Positions 1 through 8,128 are shown, numbered from the stretch's first letter. The stretch: DNA of 64,000 nucleotides from Pseudocalidococcus sp964653145 (GCA_964653145.1 CAZZCG010000004.1:1-64000), one strand, 5' to 3'. Numbers and translations are program-made. The notes: generated from the sequence alone by a model not told the origin.

Positions 1-1080
1 CGGTGTACCCTCAGCAGATTGTAAGGGCGGGTTGGGCAGGGACTCGGGTTCTGTGGGTACGGGGACATCGGCAAACTGCTCAAGCAATGGGGAGGGCTGG
101 GGTTGAGATTGCCACCAAATAAACCCAACTGCACCAGTGACACTGACTAAACAACCCATGACGCAAGCCATCAGCAACATCCGCTTGGATTGATCCGGTT
201 CCGGTTCTTCTGGCGTGGGCTGCTCTAAATTTGGAACATTTTCCAACAGGGCAGTGGCGGAATCTAAGTAGCTATGGAGGGGAGCAGCTTGATGATCGGG
301 TTCCCCGTCAGAGAGAGAATTCTCAAGATCCTCAGTCAGGCGAAAGGAGGGAAATTCATCGTCCGGGATCTGCTGCAGTGGTGTCGTTTCAGAACTGGGA
401 AAGGGTTGAAATTCACCCAAGTCAAACCAGGCCTCGTCAACATCAGGTTCATCAACCTCTGGGGAAACTTCAGGCGCGGGGGAAGTGGGTTTGGGGGCAA
501 ACTCAACCGGGGGAGGATTCACAGCCAAGTCCACTCGGGGATCAAAAGGGGATTCTAGGGGGCGAGGGATAGTGGGAACTTCCGATAGTAGGACGGTATC
601 AGCAGCTACTTGAGTGGGGGAGGCTGGGGTCACCTTAGCTGGGGATGAAGGCGAGGATTCCGGTTCTTGAGGTGCGGCCACAGGATTGGGGACAATGTCT
701 TCGGGAGGAATTGGCACTGACCAGGCCACCTCATCAAAGGCTTCTGCAAAACTGGGATCAAAACTTGTCTCAAAGGCAGCGTGAACCGTCACATCTTCAG
801 GGGACTCCAGTTGGCCTGGTAATTCTGGAGAAACGGTCGCTAACATCACAGCTTCGGGGATGGGGGAGAGGGGCTCCGGCTGATTTGGCGCGGTGGGTGT
901 GGGCGGGTCAACTGGAATGTCGGGTTCAGGATTGGGGGTCGCTGGAAAAGGGGAAAGGCTCTGGACAAGACGATGGCAACGATATTGCGTCAACTCCGCC
1001 TCCAAGCTCAAATTCAAACAAGCAATGGCGGCCTTTAAGCGGGCTTGCAGTTCAGGGGAGGAAGGAGTTGTGACGCTCAT
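1..1080 (-). CDS. Proline-rich single-span membrane protein, partial (C-terminus beyond window)
   Basis: The minus-strand frame is open without a stop from an ATG at 1078-1080 to the window edge, 360 codons. The N-terminus (about 45 residues) looks helical and ordinary. It is followed by a long acidic, Pro/Glu/Ser-rich stretch, probably disordered. A single hydrophobic segment near residues 298-320 (around positions 120-190) is preceded by basic residues (QSKR), and another Pro/Gln-rich tail follows. The layout suggests a large disordered cytoplasmic part, one membrane span and an exported tail whose fold lies outside the window. I do not recognise the family. It is transcribed divergently from the small gene at 1278, with about 200 bp between them. 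Confidence 0.75.
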   Translation of the reverse strand, partial: MSVTTPSSPELQARLKAAIACLNLSLEAELTQYRCHRLVQSLSPFPATPNPEPDIPVDPPTPTAPNQPEPLSPIPEAVMLATVSPELPGQLESPEDVTVHAAFETSFDPSFAEAFDEVAWSVPIPPEDIVPNPVAAPQEPESSPSSPAKVTPASPTQVAADTVLLSEVPTIPRPLESPFDPRVDLAVNPPPVEFAPKPTSPAPEVSPEVDEPDVDEAWFDLGEFQPFPSSETTPLQQIPDDEFPSFRLTEDLENSLSDGEPDHQAAPLHSYLDSATALLENVPNLEQPTPEEPEPDQSKRMLLMACVMGCLVSVTGAVGFIWWQSQPQPSPLLEQFADVPVPTEPESLPNPPLQSAEGTP

Positions 1081-1277
1081 GGAAAATACCTAACAAGTAT
1101 GCTGCAACGGAATCAGGGGTGAGGTAACTGAGGGGGCTGATCATTGCCAAGCAACCATGACCCAGGCCTGGCAAATGCTCGAAAAGTAGTTACCATGATC
1201 ACGATTGTTTATGCAAAAACAGCAAGACACTTTTCCGAGTTGCCCTGTGACATTTTGTAAAGAGGTGGGTTAAAGCA

Positions 1278-1550
1278 GTGGGTGCGAGTCGGCGGCGAAA
1301 TTTACCAGAAACAACAGCCTATGTCCGCGTGACTCAGCATTCCTGGACATTGGGGCAGATGAGTGGTGAGGTTTTGGCGAGTCAATACACCTGGCAATTT
1401 CAGTGGCGATTTCGGGATAAAGCCCTAGATATTACTCCCGCCCTGGGACGCGCCCTGATTAAAGAACCCTTGAGCCGATTTTTAGAGCAAAGAGACTACC
1501 AACTGGAGCCGGGGGGAGACTATACCTTTACGGTACGGGCCAAGTTTTAG
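1278..1550 (+). CDS. Small conserved cyanobacterial protein (DUF3146-like)
   Basis: A 90-residue soluble protein with a GTG start. The body contains WQFQWRFR and ends in LEPGGDYTFTVRAKF, which resembles the cyanobacteria-restricted DUF3146 family as I remember it; this is recognition from memory, not a search. No signal peptide or membrane span is visible. It lies 86 bp upstream of dapB on the same strand and may be co-transcribed with it. Function is unknown. The start could be a little further downstream because the first residues are arginine-rich and weakly conserved-looking. Confidence 0.7.
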   Translation: MGASRRRNLPETTAYVRVTQHSWTLGQMSGEVLASQYTWQFQWRFRDKALDITPALGRALIKEPLSRFLEQRDYQLEPGGDYTFTVRAKF

Positions 1551-1636
1551 TCGTGGTTGGGGTTCTGTGGAATCGGAAAATTTCTCCCCAGGCCCCTGAT
1601 AGGATCAACAAGGAGATTAATGGGAAACAGGAAAAA

Positions 1637-2446
1637 ATGCCGCAGTCAGTCATTGTGGTGGGGGCCTTGGGCAAAATGGGGCGAGAGGTGGTTAAAACCA
1701 TTCAGCAAACCCCAGATTTAGACCTCTATGGAGTGGTCGATCGCACAGGCCTGGGGGAGGATATTGGCACACTGTTGGGCCTGGGAGCTATGGATGTGGT
1801 AGTGAGTCCGACCCTACAAGAACTCTGTGTCGCCGCTGCCCAAGAAAAACAACCGGTCGTCATGGTGGACTTTACCCATCCTGATTCAGTTTATGAAAAT
1901 GTACGGATGGCTATTGCCTATGGGGTTTATCCAGTCGTCGGCACAACGGGCTTGAGTCCTGGACAACTCAATGATTTGGCTGCGTTTGCTGACAAAGCTG
2001 AAATGGGGGTCTTGATAATTCCCAACTTTTCCATCGGGATGGTACTTCTCCAACAGGCAGCAATCCAGGCCTCACAATATTTTGACCATGTGGAAATCAT
2101 TGAGCTGCACCATAATCAAAAAGCCGATGCCCCCAGTGGAACTGCGATCCAAACCGCCCAAATGCTGGCAGAACTTGGCAAAACCTTTAACCCCGCCCAA
2201 GTGACTGAAACTGAACATTTAGCCGGAGCAAGAGGAGCCACCGCCGCTGAAAATATTCCGATTCATAGCATTCGTTTGCCTGGATTGATTGCCCATCAAG
2301 AGGTTATTTTTGGCGCGCCCGGACAAATTTATACCCTCCGCCATGACACCAGTGATCGGGCCTGCTATATGCCCGGTGTGGTGTTGGCAATTCGCAAAGT
2401 TACACAACTCAAACGACTGATCGTTGGCCTAGAAAAAATCCTCTGA
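1637..2446 (+). CDS. dapB: 4-hydroxy-tetrahydrodipicolinate reductase
   Basis: Reduces 4-hydroxy-tetrahydrodipicolinate with NAD(P)H in the diaminopimelate/lysine pathway, which supplies the peptidoglycan cross-linking residue. The protein has 269 residues, normal for DapB. The nucleotide-binding motif GALGKMG is near residues 9-15. The catalytic signature ELHHNQKADAPSGTA (residues 157-170) contains the His pair and the substrate-binding Lys. The frame is open 28 codons further upstream to 1553, but the ATG at 1637 gives the family N-terminus (VIVVGALGKMG) and has a purine-rich AACAGG sequence just upstream, so I chose it. The cell-wall gene mraY lies 3 kb downstream but is not in the same transcription unit. 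Confidence 0.96.
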   Translation: MPQSVIVVGALGKMGREVVKTIQQTPDLDLYGVVDRTGLGEDIGTLLGLGAMDVVVSPTLQELCVAAAQEKQPVVMVDFTHPDSVYENVRMAIAYGVYPVVGTTGLSPGQLNDLAAFADKAEMGVLIIPNFSIGMVLLQQAAIQASQYFDHVEIIELHHNQKADAPSGTAIQTAQMLAELGKTFNPAQVTETEHLAGARGATAAENIPIHSIRLPGLIAHQEVIFGAPGQIYTLRHDTSDRACYMPGVVLAIRKVTQLKRLIVGLEKIL

Positions 2447-2487
2447 TGTTAACGGTCATACGCTCTTGGAGAAGTCTAGAGGACAGG

Positions 2488-3585
2488 CTATTCGGCAAGT
2501 CCTACATATTCCAAGTTTTGGGAGCGGATTTGAGCGGCAGGTTCATCATAGAAAAAGTTGAGGAGGACATAACGACGACCTTTGGTCACAGGGGTGGCTT
2601 CGTGGAGTAAAGAACAGGAGAAAATCACAGCTTCACCCACTCCAGGTCGGTAGAGGTGCGGACCAAATTCTGGAAACCGGAGATAGCCCCCTTCATAGTC
2701 CCCCGTATTGAGGTTAAGACTCATGGCAAAACGGCGGTGAGCAGTTCCTTTGGTTGTGTCATCACGATGGCGATTGAAAAATCCTTGGCTTTGCTCGTCA
2801 TAACAGGCCACGAGGTAGCGTTCAAAGCGGGTAATGTCAAACTGAAATGCTTTCCGAATTTCTGGACGGAGTCGGCGGGCCATTAAGGCATTCAGGTGAG
2901 ATAGCAATTGCTCATCCGTGATCAGTAAATCTCGTCGCCGCTTAAACCCACTGTCCATGATCTCGACGGTTTTGCCATCCACTTGCCGCATAAACCCAGA
3001 GTCCCGCCCCCCATCGGCTTCATAGAGATCAATGAGCTTTTGACACAGGCCAGGTTCAAGGACATGTGGAACAAATAAAACCGGAGCTTGCGGTGTGGCT
3101 ACTGTCAAAGGCGGTTCTGGAGGTATTTTCCGAGCTAGATCAACAATTTGGGCTGGATAGTTGGCTTGGCCTTGCACCGGGACTATTCCAACAATTTGCA
3201 GGCGTTGATTCAGAATAAAGGCATGAGGATGGTAGTTTTCTTGTCCGTTTTTATTAGTTTGAATGACTCCATACAAGTGACTAACTTGGCTCTCAAAATC
3301 CCAGAGAAATTTTAAATAGCCCGTGGGTTCAACTAAGGCCTGTAGGGATTGATCATTGGGGTCATTACTAATGACAAAGAGAGGAATGCGCTCGCTGGCA
3401 AGTTGGGGTTGGAGGGCTAGGAATCCTTCTAAAACTCGCTTAAGGAGGGGGACGCTGCAATGACCTAAAAACAACAAAATTGTCCGATGACCACCCACCG
3501 TATCAATGTTGTACTGGGGATTGATCGAGCTAGGTAACGTAAACCACGGGGCCGGTTCACCCAGAAGAAATTTGGCCATGATCAA
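2488..3585 (-). CDS. Redoxin-like domain fused to a 2-oxoglutarate/Fe(II) dioxygenase domain
   Basis: A 365-residue two-domain protein. Residues 1-155 look like a peroxiredoxin/AhpC-TSA fold: GEPAPWFTLPS opening, FLGHCSVPLL with a Cys at 43 in the place of the peroxidatic cysteine, and later a YHPHAFILN strand. Residues 165-350 look like a prolyl-4-hydroxylase-type double-stranded beta-helix, with the iron ligands H273 and D275 in NRHRDD, H328 in SLLHEATPV, and a following Arg (337/338) suited to 2-oxoglutarate. The start codon lies only 11 bp after the dehydratase stop, so the two genes are probably one operon. The substrate is not evident; peptidyl proline or a small molecule are both possible. 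A second in-frame ATG two codons later is equally plausible as the start. Confidence 0.85.
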   Translation of the reverse strand: MIMAKFLLGEPAPWFTLPSSINPQYNIDTVGGHRTILLFLGHCSVPLLKRVLEGFLALQPQLASERIPLFVISNDPNDQSLQALVEPTGYLKFLWDFESQVSHLYGVIQTNKNGQENYHPHAFILNQRLQIVGIVPVQGQANYPAQIVDLARKIPPEPPLTVATPQAPVLFVPHVLEPGLCQKLIDLYEADGGRDSGFMRQVDGKTVEIMDSGFKRRRDLLITDEQLLSHLNALMARRLRPEIRKAFQFDITRFERYLVACYDEQSQGFFNRHRDDTTKGTAHRRFAMSLNLNTGDYEGGYLRFPEFGPHLYRPGVGEAVIFSCSLLHEATPVTKGRRYVLLNFFYDEPAAQIRSQNLEYVGLAE

Positions 3586-3596
3586 AGACTACAAAA

Positions 3597-4571
3597 TCAG
3601 GGTAGGGAAGTATGCCCGAACCAGTCGGATAAATCGACATTACCACCGCTTAAAATAACCCCAATGCGTTGTCCTGCCCAGGCCCCGGATGAGGCTAAGT
3701 CTAAAAGAGCAGCGGTGGCTAAGGCTCCAGTCGGTTCCACAACGAGTTTTAGGTACGTTCCCAAAAAACGACAGGCCTGAATAATTGCCGCTTCGGATAC
3801 GGTGAGCATTTGATCGACAGTCTCTAAAACAAGGGGAAATGTGTAGGTTCCTAAGCTGGGAGTTCTGGCACCGTCGGCAATGGTGGGGGGATTGTGAATG
3901 GTTTGAAGTTGGCCACTATAAAATGAGCGGGTGGCATCATCGGCCAATTCCGGTTCAATCCCAATAACGCGACAAGTTGGAACAAACTGTTTGAGGACAA
4001 TCCCACAGCCAGACAATAGCCCGCCGCCACCACAACAAATCAAAACAGTATCTAACGCTTCAATGGATTGCAAAAGTTCTAGGGCTGTAGTTCCTTGACC
4101 CGCGATGATCTGGGGGTGATCGTAGGGAGGAATGATCGTCAGTCCGCGTGTGGTTGCGAGTTGTTGTCCCAGGCTCTCACGGGTAATTTGATCCCGGTCA
4201 TAGGTGATGATTTCGGCTCCGTAGGCTTGAGTTGCAGCTAATTTCACAACCGGAGCATCTTGGGGCATGACAATCGTAGTGGGAATTCCCAGAAGTTTTC
4301 CGGCAAGGGCAATGGCTTGGGCATGATTCCCCGAGGAATAGGCTAGAACTCCTCGTTGTTTTTGGGTATCTGTCAGTTGGCAAAGGGCGTTATAAGCTCC
4401 CCGAAATTTGAAGGATCCGGTGCGTTGGAAATTTTCACACTTAAAGAAAACCTGGGCTTGGGTGAGGCTGTCAACAGTGCGGGAGGTGATAATTGGCGTG
4501 TGGTGAGCAATGGCTTGGAGGCGATGACTGGCCTGGAGAATATCAGTAGCCGTGATAGGATGGCGCATCAA
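3597..4571 (-). CDS. PLP-dependent threonine/serine dehydratase family protein
   Basis: A 324-residue fold-type II PLP enzyme. The Schiff-base lysine lies in SFKFRGAYNA (K55), SSGNHAQ binds substrate, and the glycine-rich phosphate loop CCGGGGLLSG is near residues 178-187. The length and the absence of a C-terminal ACT regulatory domain match catabolic threonine dehydratase, serine racemase or threo-3-hydroxyaspartate ammonia-lyase rather than full-length biosynthetic IlvA. The reaction cannot be decided from sequence alone. It is the first gene of a two-gene unit with the redoxin/oxygenase gene. The N-terminus MMRHPITATDILQA fits the family, so the most upstream Met is kept. Confidence 0.9.
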   Translation of the reverse strand: MMRHPITATDILQASHRLQAIAHHTPIITSRTVDSLTQAQVFFKCENFQRTGSFKFRGAYNALCQLTDTQKQRGVLAYSSGNHAQAIALAGKLLGIPTTIVMPQDAPVVKLAATQAYGAEIITYDRDQITRESLGQQLATTRGLTIIPPYDHPQIIAGQGTTALELLQSIEALDTVLICCGGGGLLSGCGIVLKQFVPTCRVIGIEPELADDATRSFYSGQLQTIHNPPTIADGARTPSLGTYTFPLVLETVDQMLTVSEAAIIQACRFLGTYLKLVVEPTGALATAALLDLASSGAWAGQRIGVILSGGNVDLSDWFGHTSLP

Positions 4572-4671
4572 AAATATCTGGTGCCTTAATTGTGGCGATT
4601 ATGACTATCAAAAGTAACTTGAGGCAGCTTTGGAAGCAAGAGGAAATTCGGGTTACGGCCTAGACGGGGTT

Positions 4672-4679
4672 GTTATAAT
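4672..4679 (+). promoter_or_regulatory. Extended -10 promoter element
   Basis: TGTTATAAT at 4671-4679 is an exact extended -10 (TGn followed by TATAAT). A weak -35 candidate, TTACGG, begins at 4653 with a short 15-bp spacer. It lies 31 bp before the ATG of the cbiX-like remnant and may now drive the coiled-coil gene at 4814. No transcript data support it. Confidence 0.45.
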
Positions 4680-4710
4680 CACCATACTTCAAACCATCCC
4701 TTAGCCTTTA

Positions 4711-4836
4711 ATGTCCATTGCTACCCTTCTAGTAATCCACGGCAGTCGCGATCCCAGGCCAGCCATTTTTGCCAAAAGGTTAAATCAGGACAGAGACCGT
4801 ACTGGAAAAAGCAATGAGTCAAGTTTTAACGGCTAA
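4711..4836 (+). pseudogene. N-terminal remnant of a sirohydrochlorin chelatase (CbiX/SirB)-like gene
   Basis: A 41-codon frame begins MSIATLLVIHGSRDPRPAIF. The LLVIHGSRDPRP stretch is the hallmark N-terminus of CbiX/SirB chelatases, with the metal/substrate-binding His in HGSR. After about 22 residues the similarity ends and the frame runs out in TAA inside the next gene. An intact enzyme would need more than 100 further residues, which are absent. I read it as a truncated relic joined to unrelated DNA carrying the coiled-coil gene. It retains a good promoter-like -10. Assignment rests on about 20 residues, so it is moderately confident. Confidence 0.6.
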
Positions 4837-5218
4837 CGAAGCCAGACAAATCATGGACTTTCTCCAGGCCATGGACGAGAAGCTAGACATCCACATCACC
4901 CGCACTGAAGAGCAATTTAAGACACTCCGGGCCGAGATCAAGGCTGAAATAAGTGAGCTACGGACTGAGATGAAGACTGAAATGAGTGAACTTCAGGCCG
5001 AGATCAATGATGTGAAAGGGGAAGTTAAAGCGGTTAACGAAAAGGTAGAGGCACTACGTTCTGAACTTAGAGAAGACGTCAACGAGCTTCGGATTCAACA
5101 ACGGGCCACAGATAGTCGGCTTTGGGCATTTGTGGTTGGCCTAGTGACACTCGTTGGGGGTGGTGTAACAAGGTGTTGTGGTTTGACAGAGGCTGAAAAC
5201 GGATATTTTCAAATGTGA
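4814..5218 (+). CDS. Coiled-coil protein with C-terminal membrane segment
   Basis: A 134-residue protein. Residues 18-105 are a nearly continuous Glu/Lys/Leu heptad coiled coil with repeated units such as AEIKAEISELRTEMKTEM. A short hydrophobic segment follows near residues 107-122 (LWAFVVGLVTLVGGG). This layout (parallel coiled coil, then one C-terminal span) is common in small cyanobacterial proteins of unknown function. The final residues VTRCCGLTEAENGYFQM look unlike the rest. An alternative frame from about 5161 reads NKVLWFDRG before a stop, so a frameshift near the end is possible. It overlaps the cbiX-like remnant by 23 bp. Confidence 0.6.
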   Translation: MSQVLTANEARQIMDFLQAMDEKLDIHITRTEEQFKTLRAEIKAEISELRTEMKTEMSELQAEINDVKGEVKAVNEKVEALRSELREDVNELRIQQRATDSRLWAFVVGLVTLVGGGVTRCCGLTEAENGYFQM

Positions 5219-5360
5219 TTGTAATCCCAAGAACAGGAGAGATATCTGTTAAGGACGCATTAATCCAGATTCTTGATTAGAGGAAAAGATAACGGGACAT
5301 CCAGCATACTAGGCCAGGCGTTAAGATAAACAATGCTGCATTTTTGATAAAACCTCGACC

Positions 5361-5609
5361 ATGCCCCTGAACAATCCCTCCCTCTACGAAGAGCCCCTGT
5401 CACAAAAAAACCTAGCCGCCCGGTCTCGCCCGGAATTATCGGTCTTGGATTGGTTGGAGCAGTCTGGGCGCTTAGTCAAACGGGATCAAGCGGAAAAAGA
5501 CATCATCATTGACGGTGGTGGCCTGGATGAAATTGGCGAAATTGACGAGTTTGCCACGGATGATGTCTCTGACTTTGATGATGAAGACGAAGGGGATGAC
5601 GACCTGTAA
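5361..5609 (+). CDS. Small acidic cyanobacterial protein (DUF3134-like)
   Basis: An 82-residue protein. The middle SVLDWLEQSGRLVKRD resembles the conserved core of the cyanobacterial DUF3134 family. The last 30 residues are almost entirely Asp/Glu (DFDDEDEGDDD). There is no membrane span and no signal peptide. It ends 37 bp before the chosen mraY start on the same strand and may share its transcript. Function is unknown. The acidic tail would suit charge-based binding to a basic partner, which is only a guess. Confidence 0.75.
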   Translation: MPLNNPSLYEEPLSQKNLAARSRPELSVLDWLEQSGRLVKRDQAEKDIIIDGGGLDEIGEIDEFATDDVSDFDDEDEGDDDL

Positions 5610-5646
5610 GCTATTAGGGTGTTAGTGCTGTTTGGCCAATGCCCCT

Positions 5647-6771
5647 ATGTCACAACCCGCAACCCAGGCCCCATCGTCAATCTTTTGGACTGGTCAACGC
5701 TTATTTATTAGTTTGTTTGCTGGATTACTCCTATGGGCTAGTTCCCTGGACATCTTGCGGAGTATCTGGGGCCAGTGGCAATTTTCCCTAACCATTCCCT
5801 TTGTGCTGGGGAGCTTGGTCAGTGCTGGGGCGGGCCTGGGGGTAGTTCCGGTTCTCAGGCGCTTAAAAACTGGACAGATCATCCGTGAAGATGGCCCCCA
5901 ATCCCATCTCAAAAAATCTGGCACACCTACTATGGGGGGTGTTTTCTTAATTCCAGCGGGCCTGGTCGCAGGTCTGGTTTGGGCCACGATTACCCAAGGT
6001 CATGTTCCGATTCCAGCAGTGGCGATTGCGGGTTTAACCCTGGCCTATGGGGCAATTGGTTGGTGGGATGACTGGCAGGTGTTGGTTCGTAAATCCAATA
6101 AGGGAATGTCGGCTAAGCTACGGTTACTCTTGGAAGCCCTGGCCGCTACCTTGTTTTGTCTTTGGTTGGCAACAACATCACCGGAGATCACTACCATTGA
6201 CTTTTCCTGGGGGTGGTTGCTGCCCTTAGGGATTTTGTTCTGGCCCTTGGCGATTTTTGTCTGTATGGCGGAAGGGAATGCCCTGAACTTGACCGATGGC
6301 CTGGATGGGTTGGCGGGGGGTACGGCGGCCATTGCTTTACTGGGGTTAGCCATGTTTGCAGGTACTGAACATCCAGATGTGCTGATCATGGGGGCAAGTT
6401 TGAGTGGGGCCTGTTTGGGGTTTCTTTATCACAATCACAATCCAGCGCGGGTGTTCATGGGAGATACCGGGTCGTTGGCCTTGGGTGCTGCCTTGGCGGG
6501 CCTGGGTTTAATCAGTCAGAATCTTTGGGAACTATTCATTCTCAGTGGATTGTTTTTTGCGGAGTCTCTCTCAGTTATTGCCCAAGTTGGATATTACAAA
6601 GCTACGAAGGGGCCTGATGGTATTGGTAAACGCTTATTTAAAATGGCTCCCCTGCACCACCATTTTGAACTGAGTGGCTGGAGTGAATTGCAAGTGGTAG
6701 GACGATTTTATCTAGTGGTGGCAGGCCTGGTTTTGTTGTGCTTAGGATTGCAGTACATTGCTCGGTTTTAG
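5647..6771 (+). CDS. mraY: Phospho-N-acetylmuramoyl-pentapeptide-transferase
   Basis: Transfers phospho-MurNAc-pentapeptide from UDP to undecaprenyl phosphate at the cytoplasmic face of the membrane, making lipid I. About ten hydrophobic segments are visible. Family motifs include KSGTPTMGG near residue 90, the aspartate-rich NLTDGLDGLAGG, FMGDTGSLALG, and the C-terminal LHHHFELSGWSE histidine motif. The frame opens at a TTG at 5632, but the in-frame ATG at 5647 gives a 374-residue protein starting MSQPATQ. I prefer that ATG. It stands alone rather than in a mur cluster, as is usual in cyanobacteria. Confidence 0.96.
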   Translation: MSQPATQAPSSIFWTGQRLFISLFAGLLLWASSLDILRSIWGQWQFSLTIPFVLGSLVSAGAGLGVVPVLRRLKTGQIIREDGPQSHLKKSGTPTMGGVFLIPAGLVAGLVWATITQGHVPIPAVAIAGLTLAYGAIGWWDDWQVLVRKSNKGMSAKLRLLLEALAATLFCLWLATTSPEITTIDFSWGWLLPLGILFWPLAIFVCMAEGNALNLTDGLDGLAGGTAAIALLGLAMFAGTEHPDVLIMGASLSGACLGFLYHNHNPARVFMGDTGSLALGAALAGLGLISQNLWELFILSGLFFAESLSVIAQVGYYKATKGPDGIGKRLFKMAPLHHHFELSGWSELQVVGRFYLVVAGLVLLCLGLQYIARF

Positions 6772-6802
6772 CAATACAGATTTTTTTCACTCACATTTCG
6801 GA

Positions 6803-7636
6803 TCACCCCTTTAAACCACTACTGGCTTCCGAGGGTAGAATGTAACGCTGCATCAGTAAAAAGACGATTAACACTGGTACAACTGAAATAACTGAACCCG
6901 CAGCAATTAAGCGCCAATCAAGGGAGAATGTCCCCGCCAAGGTTGCCACGCCAATGGGTAAGGTATAGAGCTCTTGGCGATCGAGGACAATTAACGGCCA
7001 GAGGAAATCACTCCAGGCCCCGATGAAGACAAAAATCGCTAACGTAACTAGGGCTGGGCGCACCGCCGGAATCATCACAAACCACCACAGACCCAATTCA
7101 GAACACCCATCCAAACGGGCCGCTTCTTCTAACTCCTTAGGAACACTCTGAAAAGCTTGACGGAGGAGGAAAATGCCAAAGGCAGAGGCCAGGGCTGGAA
7201 AAATAATCCCCACATAGGTATTTCGCAACCCCAACTGTACGGCCAAGATGTAGAGGGGAATCATGACAATTTGAAAGGGAATCATGATCGTTGCCAAGAT
7301 TAGGGCAAAAATCCCGTCCCGACCCGGAAAATTCAAGCGTGCCAGGGGATAAGCCGCCAAGGCAGAAGTCAGGAGATTTAAAGCCACCGTTAACCCCGCC
7401 ACCACCGTACTATTCCAGAGGTATTGCCCAAAGGGATTGGTTTGCCAAACGGTGATGAAGTTTTGTAGGGTTGGGGCCTGGGGGAGCCACTGGGGGGGAA
7501 AGGCAAAAATATTTTCACTGGTTGACTTAAAACTAGTACTCACAAGCCAGATCAAGGGCATGAGCATCAACACCGCCACCAGGCCCAAACACAGATAGGA
7601 GAGCCCTGTTGTCAGGCGAAACTTTCCCGAATTCAC
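6803..7636 (-). CDS. Carbohydrate ABC transporter permease (MalG/UgpE type)
   Basis: A 277-residue inner-membrane permease with six hydrophobic segments. The EAA loop EEAARLDGCSELGLWWFVMIP contacts the ATPase. The N-terminus KFRLTTGLSYLCLGLVAV followed by STSFKSTSEN is typical of MalG-type subunits. A longer frame opens at an ATG at 7723, but its extra 29 residues (Asp-rich, not membrane-like) overlap a microprotein in another frame. The GTG at 7634-7636 overlaps that microprotein's TGA and gives the normal family length, so I chose it. No binding protein, partner permease or ATPase is adjacent. A MalK-like ATPase occurs at 23877 in this window. Confidence 0.88.
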   Translation of the reverse strand: MNSGKFRLTTGLSYLCLGLVAVLMLMPLIWLVSTSFKSTSENIFAFPPQWLPQAPTLQNFITVWQTNPFGQYLWNSTVVAGLTVALNLLTSALAAYPLARLNFPGRDGIFALILATIMIPFQIVMIPLYILAVQLGLRNTYVGIIFPALASAFGIFLLRQAFQSVPKELEEAARLDGCSELGLWWFVMIPAVRPALVTLAIFVFIGAWSDFLWPLIVLDRQELYTLPIGVATLAGTFSLDWRLIAAGSVISVVPVLIVFLLMQRYILPSEASSGLKG

Positions 7637-7740
7637 TTGCGCGTCCAGGCCGTCGTAAACATCATCGTCATCCCCCCTAGGATAATTAACACCGCCAGAC
7701 CCCCGGCAATCACACTGGGCCAATCCATTGTCTCAGTCAT
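7633..7740 (-). CDS. Single-span microprotein coupled to the ABC permease
   Basis: A 35-codon frame reads MTETMDWPSVIAGG and then a hydrophobic run ending GMTMMFTTAWTRK. It predicts a short N-terminus, one span (about residues 10-28) and a basic C-terminus. Alternative ATG starts are at 7726-7728 (31 residues) and 7753-7755 (40 residues). Its TGA at 7633-7635 overlaps the permease GTG at 7634-7636 as GTGA, a classic translational-coupling arrangement, and this supports reality despite the size. It sits in the gap between minE and the permease. I cannot name it. Size and shape are like small subunits of photosynthetic or NDH-1 complexes, but its neighbours suggest a transporter accessory. Confidence 0.55.
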   Translation of the reverse strand: MTETMDWPSVIAGGLAVLIILGGMTMMFTTAWTRK

Positions 7741-7805
7741 TTCCAGCATTTCCATAAGGATTGTTCTCAATGAAAGAATCCTATTTAATTATCCCGAAGC
7801 ATCAC

Positions 7806-8126
7806 CTAAAGCTCAAATTCCAAGGCATCTGGACTGGTTTCCACCGGCATATCTTCGGATAACAATGGGGCTTTAACGCGACGAATTGGCAGGTTGGCAA
7901 TTAAGGCCGTGGTGCGCTGATCAGATTCCAGAGAAAAATCAAGGGCATCGAGATCCAATTCCACATACCGAGAAACCACCTCTAAAATATCCCGGCGCAT
8001 ACTCTCTAAAATCTCCGGATTTAAATCACAGCGATCGTGGGCCAGAACTAACTTTAACCGTTGCTTGACCTGTTGCCGACTGGAAGATTGCTTGATGAAC
8101 AGCCGCTCCAAAAGATCAGTAATCAT
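7806..8126 (-). CDS. minE: Cell division topological specificity factor MinE
   Basis: A 106-residue protein that stimulates MinD ATPase and drives its displacement from the membrane. The N-terminal amphipathic helix (MITDLLERLFIK) is followed by the MinD-contact region with RLKLVLAHDR. The dimerising topological domain contains MRRDILEVVSRYVELD. The C-terminal tail (residues 88-106) is acidic. It starts 2 bp after the minD stop, so the two are co-translated. Confidence 0.95.
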   Translation of the reverse strand: MITDLLERLFIKQSSSRQQVKQRLKLVLAHDRCDLNPEILESMRRDILEVVSRYVELDLDALDFSLESDQRTTALIANLPIRRVKAPLLSEDMPVETSPDALEFEL

Positions 8127-8128
8127 AG

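Noticed and set aside
6803..7723. The longer permease reading from an ATG at 7723
   Set aside because: The 29 extra residues are Asp/Gly/Cys-rich, overlap the microprotein in another frame, and make the protein longer than the family. The GTG at 7636 fits better.
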